This document shows, piece after piece, positions 1 to 5,213 of a stretch of 5,213 bases of DNA (its first letter is position 1; each line of letters begins with the position of its first letter). The stretch is taken from assembly GCA_041676265.1 (NCBI GenBank), contig JBAYSE010000116.1, positions 1-5,213 of the forward strand. The letters run 5' to 3'. The stretch is from DUOJ01 sp041676265. GTDB taxonomy: Bacteria; Spirochaetota; Spirochaetia; Sphaerochaetales; Sphaerochaetaceae. Below the pieces are notes generated by a model, which was not told where the DNA came from, did no database searches, and saw only the letters and a list, made by a program, of their open reading frames with translations. The position numbers were made by a program, and so were the translations under genes.

Positions 1-98
1 CAAGGGGGCCAACACTCAAAGAAATGCGCAAAAAGAGGCGTGCGGAGAAGCGCTCTAGGAGAGCTTCTCGTCGAAAATCTCCCTCTGACGACCGCTAA
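1..98 (+). CDS. possible 3' end of a plus-strand gene entering from the left edge
   Basis: One plus-strand frame (first full codon at position 3) stays open from the window edge to a TAA at 96-98. It would encode a very basic tail, with PTLKEMRKKRRAEKRSRR at its core, ending in SPSDDR. Arginine/lysine-rich tails of this kind are common at the ends of RNA-binding proteins, but no domain is visible and no function can be given. If real, it converges on thyX and overlaps its last 44 bp. A second frame in the same stretch ends with TAG at 56-58 and would overlap the thyX stop by only 2 bp; its residues (ending EACGEAL) are less distinctive. A stretch this short can stay open by chance, so either frame, or neither, may be the true one. 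Confidence 0.25.
   Translation, partial: RGPTLKEMRKKRRAEKRSRRASRRKSPSDDR
45..69. repeat. inverted repeat across the thyX stop codon
   Basis: The arms GAGAAGC (45-51) and GCTTCTC (63-69) are perfect inverted repeats. An alternative fold pairs GAGAA with TTCTC and GCTCT with AGAGC around an AGG loop, leaving a 2-nt bulge. The thyX TAG (55-57) lies inside the structure. On the minus strand a run of five T (34-30) follows, but only about 10 nt after the stem. That is too far for a classical intrinsic terminator. It may be a weak terminator or an mRNA 3'-end stabilising hairpin, or simply chance. Confidence 0.3.
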
Positions 99-876
99 GG
101 GGGTTCTCCTCCCCTTTGAGGACCAGTTTTAGAGCCTCCATTTCAGTTCCGGAGAAACTCTTGCCGTTGAGGATAAGAGTCTCGAAAGCCTCCACCGCCA
201 GGGGGCACACATTCCTTATAATAGAGAGGATCACCTCAGCATAGACCCTAATCTCCCACTGGGCATGCTCATCTAAGCGCAGTTTTAAGAAGTGGAAAAG
301 ATTGTGGAGGTCCATCTGCCAATACCATTGGGTATAAATACTGAGGGGGAGGTTGATGCGCGCTAACTCCCGGGCAATGCCCAAATCTAAAAGGGCGTGG
401 TAGGTCTCAAGGGAGCGCTTTTGGTCCTCTTCTAAGATCTTTAAGACTTTATCTTGAAGTTCAGGGTCGACAGCTTCACTCGACCTGCCCTGCTTGTTGT
501 CGTCACTTTGCAGATTTATATGCTCTCTAGCAGGGAGATAGACTTCATCGGGTAGAATGCTGTAGCGCCCGGAGATCTCGTTTACTTTCGCCGTACGGTG
601 GCGAATCCATTGCCGGGCTACAAAGATGGGCATCTTGATATGAAAAGTGAAGTTAACCTGTTCAAAGGGGGAAGTGTGTTCATTGCGCATCAAATAGTTT
701 ATTAAGCCTTTGTCTTGACGATAAGTTTTGGTCCCCTCCCCGTAAGAGACTCTGGCAGCTTGCACAATCCGGGAGTCGCTTCCCAGGTAGTCAACCAGCC
801 GCACAAAACCTTTGTCTAGAACCTTAAACTCTTTATCGAGAATGGCTTCTGCTTTATCGATTATACAGTGGGCCAT
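55..876 (-). CDS. thyX: flavin-dependent thymidylate synthase ThyX
   Basis: This gene encodes FAD-dependent thymidylate synthase, which methylates dUMP to dTMP using methylenetetrahydrofolate as carbon donor and NADPH as reductant, in the cytoplasm. It replaces the unrelated ThyA. The 273-residue product carries the family signature RHRX7SXR exactly: R92-H93-R94, then S102 and R104 within VNEISGRYS. Upstream is the conserved EHTSPFEQ (66-73). Downstream is the block ARINLPLSIYTQWYW (172-186), followed by HFLKLRLDEHAQWEIR (195-210), typical of the substrate- and FAD-binding part of the tetramer. The length is somewhat above the 220-250 residues of many family members; the additions are an N-terminal lead and an insert around residues 118-140. 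I chose the ATG at 876 because an AGGAGG lies 6 nt upstream; an earlier in-frame ATG at 909 has no such site. The gene follows rsmE after 45 bp and is probably cotranscribed with it. Confidence 0.96.
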   Translation of the reverse strand: MAHCIIDKAEAILDKEFKVLDKGFVRLVDYLGSDSRIVQAARVSYGEGTKTYRQDKGLINYLMRNEHTSPFEQVNFTFHIKMPIFVARQWIRHRTAKVNEISGRYSILPDEVYLPAREHINLQSDDNKQGRSSEAVDPELQDKVLKILEEDQKRSLETYHALLDLGIARELARINLPLSIYTQWYWQMDLHNLFHFLKLRLDEHAQWEIRVYAEVILSIIRNVCPLAVEAFETLILNGKSFSGTEMEALKLVLKGEENPLSGRQREIFDEKLS

Positions 877-921
877 AAAATTCCTCCTACTAAAGCCATC
901 ATGGCACATATTTTTAAGTTT
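877..921 (-). other. rsmE-thyX intergenic gap
   Basis: This 45-bp spacer holds the thyX ribosome binding site and an AT-rich stretch just after the rsmE stop. I see no hairpin followed by a T-run. No convincing promoter with both boxes at proper spacing is visible, although TATAAA overlaps the rsmE stop. Read-through from rsmE into thyX is the simplest reading. Confidence 0.6.
883..888 (-). promoter_or_regulatory. Shine-Dalgarno site fixing the thyX start
   Basis: AGGAGG on the minus strand ends 6 nt before the ATG at 876-874. This is an ideal spacing and decides in favour of that start over the in-frame ATG at 909, which lies upstream of the site. Confidence 0.85.
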
Positions 922-1635
922 TTATAGATAGCCCATGGTGCTCAACAGGAGCATTAAGGCAACTGCCGAGGCCGTCTCCGTCCTCAAAATCCGCTCTCCC
1001 AAAGAACAAAATTGGAACTCATGCGCTTTAAACAACTCCCTCTCCGCACTACTCCACCCCCGCTCCGGCCCAATTGCCAACACTACAGGCTCTTTTGGCA
1101 CATCCAGAGCTGAAAATCTTTTGCTCTGTGGTGCGATGTCTAAAACCAATTTGCCGGACCAAGAATACTTTTCAAGGATTCCTTTAAGGTCTTTTTCTAA
1201 CTTCAATTCACCAATCGCCGTCTGGCCGGCTTGCATTGCTCCGTCAACCATATACTTCCAATACTCACCACTGCTGTACAATTTACTTTTACCGTAGGAG
1301 GCTTCGGTGGTATCGCTGGTAAAAGTGATAATCTCCTTAACACCGATACTGACCGCTTCACGTAAAATCCTCTTCATACAAATGGGTCTTACCTGCGCCA
1401 CCAAGAGGCTCACATCCCACAAAGGAGCACTGCCACTCTCCTCTTGAAAAGTGAAGGCAATTCCCGCTTTTGTGATGGCGGTAATGGTGGCCTTCCCTGA
1501 CGGACCATTAATGACACCAAGCCTAAATTTGTCACCTACGCTTAAATGTAATATCTTACGGATATGATGGTGGCGGTAATCGCCATTGGGAATTAGGTTT
1601 TGGGGAGGCAACTCTTCAAAAAGGATTATATTCAT
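922..1635 (-). CDS. rsmE: 16S rRNA (uracil-1498-N3)-methyltransferase RsmE
   Basis: RsmE is a SPOUT-class enzyme that uses S-adenosylmethionine to methylate N3 of U1498 in helix 44 of 16S rRNA in the 30S subunit. The 237-residue product has the normal family length. The N-terminal PUA-like domain (about 1-70) contains YRHHHIRKILHLSVGDKF (20-37). The C-terminal knotted SAM-binding domain contains IGPERGWSSAE (188-198) and SLGERILRTETA (211-222), the two strongest family signatures. Two details deviate: GPERG where GPEGG is common, and QAGQTA (135-140) at the place where many homologues have a Q-x-x-R motif. The ATG at 1635 starts MNIILFEE, as expected for the family, and lies right behind a good promoter. 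Its only ribosome-binding-like sequence, AGGGG, is almost touching the start codon. It is divergent from lplA and upstream of thyX on the same strand. Confidence 0.93.
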   Translation of the reverse strand: MNIILFEELPPQNLIPNGDYRHHHIRKILHLSVGDKFRLGVINGPSGKATITAITKAGIAFTFQEESGSAPLWDVSLLVAQVRPICMKRILREAVSIGVKEIITFTSDTTEASYGKSKLYSSGEYWKYMVDGAMQAGQTAIGELKLEKDLKGILEKYSWSGKLVLDIAPQSKRFSALDVPKEPVVLAIGPERGWSSAERELFKAHEFQFCSLGERILRTETASAVALMLLLSTMGYL

Positions 1636-1667
1636 ACCCCTGCAGTATAGAATGTTGCACAGGGGGT
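1636..1667. repeat. imperfect dyad in the divergent control region
   Basis: ACCCCTG (1636-1642) and CAGGGGGT (1660-1667) form an inverted repeat with one extra G in the right arm; six bases pair perfectly (1637-1642 with 1660-1665). The arm centres are about 23 bp apart, near two helical turns. The dyad covers the rsmE -10 box and spacer, so it is placed like an operator. No regulator is known to me for it. Confidence 0.35.
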
Positions 1668-1672
1668 GTAAA
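1644..1672 (-). promoter_or_regulatory. sigma-70-type promoter of rsmE
   Basis: On the minus strand, TTTACA (1672-1667, five of six matches to TTGACA) and TATACT (1649-1644, five of six to TATAAT) are separated by exactly 17 bp. The expected transcription start is 7-9 nt beyond the -10 box, at about 1637-1635. That is 0-2 nt before the rsmE ATG, which implies a leaderless or nearly leaderless message. Box matches and spacing are seen directly; activity is inferred. Confidence 0.7.
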
Positions 1673-1690
1673 CAGAGTAATCTGTTATTC

Positions 1691-1697
1691 AAGGGGG
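1691..1697 (+). promoter_or_regulatory. ribosome binding site of lplA
   Basis: The purine-rich AAGGGGG (1691-1697), continuing into GAAGG, precedes the ATG at 1703 with about 5 nt between. It supports this start over the frame's earlier ATG at 1586, which lies inside the divergent rsmE gene. Confidence 0.65.
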
Positions 1698-1702
1698 AAG
1701 GG

Positions 1703-2698
1703 ATGTCTTCCATAAAGATCTATACGGCTGAGCACAACGACCCGTGGTTCAATTTGGCCACCGAAGACTGGCTTTTTAAAACTACCCAAGAAAGGCAGCA
1801 TGTCCTTTTTCTGTGGCGTAACAAACCGTGTATCGTAATAGGACGTTTCCAAAACCCCTGGGGGGAATGTAACCTTGAGGCTATGGAGCGCGATGGTGTC
1901 GTCTTAGCCCGTCGCCAAAGTGGTGGTGGTGCCGTCTACCACGATTTAGGCAATACAAATTTCACCTTTATATCGCCCGCCGATGACTACGACGTAAACC
2001 GAAATTTTGCCATCATTGTGCAAGCTATTAAGAAATTTGGTATCAATGCTGTGCAATCGGGGCGTAATGATGTCCTGGTCGATGAAAGGAAAGTCTCCGG
2101 TAGTGCTTTCAGGAAGGGTTCAAAAAGAGCTTTCCACCATGGCACCCTCTTAATCGATGCCAAGATGGAGAAAATCGGCACTTATCTTACCCCCGACAAA
2201 GACAAACTAAAATCGAAAGGGATTCGCTCCGTTGCCTCCCGAGTGGCCAACCTCACCGAGTTTAACCCCTCAATTAACCATGAGAAGCTCTGTGATGCCC
2301 TTATAGAGGCCTTTTCCATCACTTACGACGACAAAATAGAGGTCGAAGACCTTACCATAGATCGTCTCTCGAGGGAGAGTTCTCTCTACAAAACATACCT
2401 CGCCTACAAAGATTGGGACTGGCGCTTCGGCTCTACACCGCAGTTTGACCACCAAATCACCCACCGCTTCCCTTGGGGAGCCTTAACGCTCGACTTAGAT
2501 GTTAAGCGTGGGGTGATTGATGATTTAAATATCTTCAGCGACTCCCTTTCGGTGGAACTTGTCGAATTCCTTAAAACAACTCTGAGGCAAACCCCCTACT
2601 CTGCCCAGGCAATTGTAGCCCTCCTTGAGAAGGGACCGGCTGAGTTACTCCCGATGCTTAAAGATTTAATTCGACTGGTCAAAGAGGAGGTTAAATGA
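1703..2698 (+). CDS. lplA: lipoate-protein ligase A
   Basis: LplA activates free lipoate with ATP to lipoyl-AMP and transfers it to the lysine of lipoyl domains (pyruvate and 2-oxoglutarate dehydrogenase E2, glycine cleavage H protein) in the cytoplasm. The 331-residue product is close to the 338 residues of the E. coli enzyme and collinear with it as I recall that sequence. It starts with the typical NDPWFNLATED (12-22). RRQSGGGAVYHDLGNTNF (70-87) is the lipoate/ATP-binding loop. GRNDVLV (120-126) and RKVSGSAFR (129-137) follow, with K130 matching the conserved ligase lysine. FHHGTLL (144-150) and the C-terminal accessory domain (from about 250, FPWGALTLDLDVKRG at 256-270) are present, so this is a full two-domain ligase. 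It is divergent from rsmE. Its TGA overlaps the ATG of the next gene by 4 bp, indicating one transcript and coupled translation. Confidence 0.96.
   Translation: MSSIKIYTAEHNDPWFNLATEDWLFKTTQERQHVLFLWRNKPCIVIGRFQNPWGECNLEAMERDGVVLARRQSGGGAVYHDLGNTNFTFISPADDYDVNRNFAIIVQAIKKFGINAVQSGRNDVLVDERKVSGSAFRKGSKRAFHHGTLLIDAKMEKIGTYLTPDKDKLKSKGIRSVASRVANLTEFNPSINHEKLCDALIEAFSITYDDKIEVEDLTIDRLSRESSLYKTYLAYKDWDWRFGSTPQFDHQITHRFPWGALTLDLDVKRGVIDDLNIFSDSLSVELVEFLKTTLRQTPYSAQAIVALLEKGPAELLPMLKDLIRLVKEEVK
2685..2690 (+). promoter_or_regulatory. Shine-Dalgarno site of the solute-binding-protein gene
   Basis: AGGAGG lies inside the last codons of lplA, 4 nt before the ATG at 2695. Together with the ATGA overlap it fixes the downstream start and supports translational coupling. 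Confidence 0.8.
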
Positions 2699-4239
2699 GG
2701 CGTTGGCTTTCCCTTCTGCTACTCTTAACAGCGCCCCTCCTCTTTGCCAAAGGAGCCGATGAGAGAACCCTAAAAAGAGAGCATCCCCCTCTAAACGCAC
2801 AGAGCCGTTTCGTCATTGCGCTACCTAAAAGTGAAGATGAGCTTTTCTTGGACCCCCTAAACTCAACTGATGCGGCCTCCCTCTTAGTTTTAGAGGGACT
2901 TTTCGAGGGGCTCTATTCACTCAACTCACAAACCGGGGAGCCCATCCTAGCTTTGGCTAAAGAAGTTTTTATCTCTGATGATGGCCTTACATGGCGCTTT
3001 ACCTTAGATAAAAACGGTTATTTCTCAAATGGAGCACCTATTACTGCCCAAACATTTGTTGACTCTTGGCTCTTTTTATTAAGCGAAAACCCCTACTTAG
3101 CCTCGATGTTTGACTGCATTGAGGGTGCGCAAGCCTACCGGACAGGGCAGGGGGCTAAGTCAGCCGTAGGCATTAACGCCATCAATGCGACAACACTTGA
3201 ATTACAGCTACTCTATCGCTCGCCCTATCTACCGGCACTACTTGCCACCCGCCCCTTTGCAGCCCTTTACAATAAACATTTGACAATCTTCTCCGGCCCC
3301 TATGAAATTATTGAGAAAGGAGCGCATAAAATTATTTTAGCGAAACAGCCCTACTACCGCGACAGTGAGTCGGTTAAAAGCGATTTTATCGAAATTCTGT
3401 TCCTCGATGAAGAGGCCTTAATAAACGCTTACACCGCCGGTTTAGTCGATTGGACACCCGGTTATATCCCCCCTGAAGCGTTGCAAAATAATCAAGACTT
3501 GCGACTGGGCCGAGAGTACTCAACGGCCTTCTACTATTTTAGTTCAAAGCAAGAGGCCTACCGTGATGAGCGGGTCCGTAAAGCCCTTGCCCTCCTGATT
3601 CCTTGGCAACAACTACGCCAAAATAGTCGTCAGATTTTCCCAACTGCCCGCCTCATTCCCGATTTACAGGGCCCTGTAAGCGTGAATTCTGGGAGGGTTA
3701 ATAAAGAGGCGGCTTTTGATCTCCTCAAAATTGCCGGTTACCCCTACGGAGCAGGACTCCCTCCACTTAATATGGCCATCCATAAAGGGGCTCAATTTGT
3801 CGAATCGGGACAAACGATTGCCGACACGTGGAGCAAAGCGCTGGGGCTCACCGTCACCCTCGATGTTGTTCCGCTGGGCATGTACAGCCGTTACCCGGCT
3901 TTGAGTCCCTACGACTTCTCTTTCATTACCTGGGTAGGAGACTTCCATGACCCCCTCTCTTTCCTCCTCCTCTTCACGAGCAGTAGCGACTACAATCTAA
4001 GCAATAGTGAAAATAAGGCGTACGATGCCTTGGTAGAGCGCGCTTTAGCCAGTAAGGATGAAAAGGAGCGAGAGAGTTTAGTGGCTCAAGCTGAACAGTT
4101 CCTTTTAGAGGAGGCTCTGGTTTTTCCGCTCTTTCATGGTCTGACAACCAATGTTATTAACTCGCAACGGGTAAAAGGGTGGTACGATAACATCCTCGAT
4201 AACCACCCACTGAAGGCCCTCTACAGAGAGTTTAATTAA
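2695..4239 (+). CDS. family-5 extracellular solute-binding protein (oligopeptide-binding OppA type)
   Basis: This is a periplasmic binding protein that would deliver a ligand, most likely peptides, to an ABC importer. The 514-residue product begins with a classic signal peptide: MRRW, a leucine-rich core (5-17), and probable cleavage after LFA (16-18). There is no cysteine near the cleavage site (the only Cys is C141), so it is predicted to be soluble and not a lipoprotein. Family landmarks in order are FLDPLNSTDA (51-60), LEGLFEGLYSL (66-76), SDDGLTWRFTLDK (94-106), FSNGAPITAQTFVDSW (110-125), FSGPYEIIE (199-207), RDERVRKALALLIPWQQL (290-307) and GDFHDPLSFLLLF (415-427), ending LVFPLFHG (475-482). 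These match the SBP_bac_5 family (OppA/MppA/DppA), whose members also include nickel and haem binders, so peptide specificity is inferred. No permease or ATPase gene lies beside it. It is coupled to lplA, and its TAA is shared with malQ. Confidence 0.9.
   Translation: MRRWLSLLLLLTAPLLFAKGADERTLKREHPPLNAQSRFVIALPKSEDELFLDPLNSTDAASLLVLEGLFEGLYSLNSQTGEPILALAKEVFISDDGLTWRFTLDKNGYFSNGAPITAQTFVDSWLFLLSENPYLASMFDCIEGAQAYRTGQGAKSAVGINAINATTLELQLLYRSPYLPALLATRPFAALYNKHLTIFSGPYEIIEKGAHKIILAKQPYYRDSESVKSDFIEILFLDEEALINAYTAGLVDWTPGYIPPEALQNNQDLRLGREYSTAFYYFSSKQEAYRDERVRKALALLIPWQQLRQNSRQIFPTARLIPDLQGPVSVNSGRVNKEAAFDLLKIAGYPYGAGLPPLNMAIHKGAQFVESGQTIADTWSKALGLTVTLDVVPLGMYSRYPALSPYDFSFITWVGDFHDPLSFLLLFTSSSDYNLSNSENKAYDALVERALASKDEKERESLVAQAEQFLLEEALVFPLFHGLTTNVINSQRVKGWYDNILDNHPLKALYREFN
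4232..4239. other. palindrome supplying both convergent stop codons
   Basis: TTAATTAA reads the same on both strands. Its right end gives TAA (4237-4239) to the plus-strand binding-protein gene and its left end gives TAA (4234-4232) to the minus-strand malQ gene. The two coding regions therefore overlap tail to tail by 8 bp, leaving no intergenic room for a terminator. Confidence 0.9.
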
Positions 4240-5213
4240 TCACCTTGGGCAAATCTTGGTAGGTGGCGTCGCGACCAAAGAGCGCCGTCATGTTAAGCAA
4301 GGTTTGGGTGATCTCTGCATTTAACTGGGCATCCGTTAAACGCCAACTCCAGTTCTCTACTCCACAAGTGCCGGGGGTGTTCATTCTCGCCTCAGAAGAG
4401 AGGAACAGGACATCCTGCAGGGGAACTATGGCGTAACGGGCCACCGAAGCCATAACGGCTCTAACCATGTGCCAAGGAGCCGATTCGTTGGAACAACTTA
4501 AGTAGCGCCGTACGATATCTTGTGTCGCACTGTCAAGGCTGGAAAACCACCCACGGGTGGTGTCGTTATCGTGGGTGCCGGTATAAGCGGCGCAGTTCTC
4601 AGTGTAGTTATGCGTTAAGTAGGGGTTTGTTACATCGAGGCGCCCCTCTCCCAGCGGATTAAAAGCAAATTGGAGAACCTTCATCCCTGGCAAGCCATTG
4701 GAGTCCCTTAACGCTTCCACTTCCGGGGTAATAACGCCCAAATCTTCAGCAATGAAAGGGAGGGATCCGAAGTGGTTATAAAGGGCGGCAAAGAACTCTC
4801 TTCCTGGGGCTTTAACCCACTGCCCCCTCTCGGCGGTTTTATCGCCATAGGGAATCTCCCAATACGACTCGAATCCCCTAAAATGGTCGATCCTAAGCAT
4901 ATCGGTTAACTCTAAATCCCGCTCAATACGCTCTATCCACCACGCGAAGTTATCTTTTTGGAGGGCAGGCCAGTCATAAACAGGGTTTCCCCAGAGTTGA
5001 CCGGTGGGACTAAAGGCGTCCGGGGGGACGCCGGCAACTTTCAAGGGAAGCCCCTGCCGGTCGATTTTCATATAACGGCGCTTACTCCAAGCGTCGACGC
5101 TATCGCCACTGACAAAGATGGACAGGTCGCCCACGATAGCGACGCCTTTGTGATTCGCATACTCTTTGAGAGCTTTCCACTGTTTGTAGAAGAAGAATTG
5201 GAGGACTTTCCAC
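4232..5213 (-). CDS. malQ: 4-alpha-glucanotransferase (amylomaltase, GH77), 5' end cut by window edge
   Basis: MalQ transfers 4-alpha-glucan segments between maltodextrins and releases glucose, in cytoplasmic maltose/glycogen metabolism. The frame is open to the window edge: 326 residues are visible of about 500 usual, so roughly the N-terminal third is missing. The GTG at 5134 is an internal valine and not a start, because homologous sequence continues upstream of it (QFFFYKQWKALKEYAN, 5-20). GH77 landmarks are VGDLSIFVSGDSVDAW (27-42), AGVPPDAFSPTGQLWGNPVYDW (60-81), RIDHFRGF (107-114) with nucleophile D109, IAEDLGVITPEV (154-165) with acid/base E156, and YTGTHDNDTTRGWF (210-223) with transition-state aspartate D215. 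The C-terminus has PGTCGVENWSWR (280-291). All three catalytic acids are present, so the enzyme is probably active. A serine replaces the proline usual in GDLPI. It converges on the binding-protein gene. Confidence 0.95.
   Translation of the reverse strand, partial: WKVLQFFFYKQWKALKEYANHKGVAIVGDLSIFVSGDSVDAWSKRRYMKIDRQGLPLKVAGVPPDAFSPTGQLWGNPVYDWPALQKDNFAWWIERIERDLELTDMLRIDHFRGFESYWEIPYGDKTAERGQWVKAPGREFFAALYNHFGSLPFIAEDLGVITPEVEALRDSNGLPGMKVLQFAFNPLGEGRLDVTNPYLTHNYTENCAAYTGTHDNDTTRGWFSSLDSATQDIVRRYLSCSNESAPWHMVRAVMASVARYAIVPLQDVLFLSSEARMNTPGTCGVENWSWRLTDAQLNAEITQTLLNMTALFGRDATYQDLPKVIN

Noticed and set aside
27..44. CGCA/TGCG hairpin with a five-T run as the thyX terminator
   Set aside because: The stem is four base pairs and the T-run is in the loop, not after the stem.
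918..945. TATAAA over the rsmE stop as a separate thyX promoter
   Set aside because: The nearest TTGAGC-like -35 box is only about 13 bp away, too short, so cotranscription with rsmE is the simpler explanation.
935..1297. 120-codon plus-strand open frame inside rsmE
   Set aside because: It is antisense to a well-supported gene, has no recognisable motif or ribosome binding site, and its residues look like a shadow translation.
1627..1653. Plus-strand -10-like hexamers TATATT (1627-1632) and TAGAAT (1648-1653) as an lplA promoter
   Set aside because: Each matches five of six positions, but neither has a credible -35 box 16-18 bp upstream. The lplA promoter stays unassigned.
3664..3948. Open frames on both strands within the solute-binding-protein gene
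   Set aside because: They lie inside a continuous family-5 coding region with clear motifs and show no independent features.
4241..4265. CACCT/AGGTG inverted repeat after the convergent stops as a terminator
   Set aside because: It has only 5 bp of stem with a 15-nt loop, no T-run, and lies inside malQ coding sequence.

Overview
This 5.2 kb window carries five protein-coding genes on a bacterial chromosome at close to 50% GC by eye, packed with almost no intergenic DNA. No RNA gene, insertion sequence, CRISPR array or phage gene was recognised. The proteins look like a diderm bacterium. The ThyX sequence and the RsmE variant remind me of spirochaetes (Treponema/Spirochaeta relatives). That is recall of family resemblance and not a search result, so I hold it at about even odds. 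A periplasmic substrate-binding protein with a signal peptide but no lipobox cysteine also fits a cell with an outer membrane.

Layout from left to right. Positions 1-54 hold only the flank downstream of thyX, with a possible tail of a plus-strand gene entering from the left edge. On the minus strand, rsmE (922-1635, 16S rRNA m3U1498 methyltransferase) is followed after 45 bp by thyX (55-876, flavin-dependent thymidylate synthase), probably as one transcript. On the plus strand, lplA (1703-2698, lipoate-protein ligase A) overlaps by 4 bp a family-5 extracellular solute-binding protein (2695-4239). The two minus-strand and two plus-strand genes diverge from a 67-bp control region (1636-1702). 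Converging on the binding-protein gene from the right is the 3' two thirds of malQ (4-alpha-glucanotransferase, GH77), cut by the right edge of the window.

The control region is the most informative non-coding stretch. It has a near-consensus sigma-70 promoter facing rsmE (TTTACA, 17 bp, TATACT). Its predicted start site falls within about 2 nt of the rsmE ATG, so rsmE mRNA may be essentially leaderless. An imperfect C/G-rich dyad overlaps this promoter. At the other end, the binding-protein gene and malQ share one 8-bp palindrome, TTAATTAA, that supplies both TAA stop codons.

Functionally these are mostly housekeeping genes: ribosomal RNA modification, dTMP synthesis, lipoate salvage, solute uptake and maltodextrin metabolism. 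The only suggestive partnership is the tight coupling of lplA with a peptide-type binding protein that has no permease genes beside it. I see no convincing undescribed multi-gene system here.
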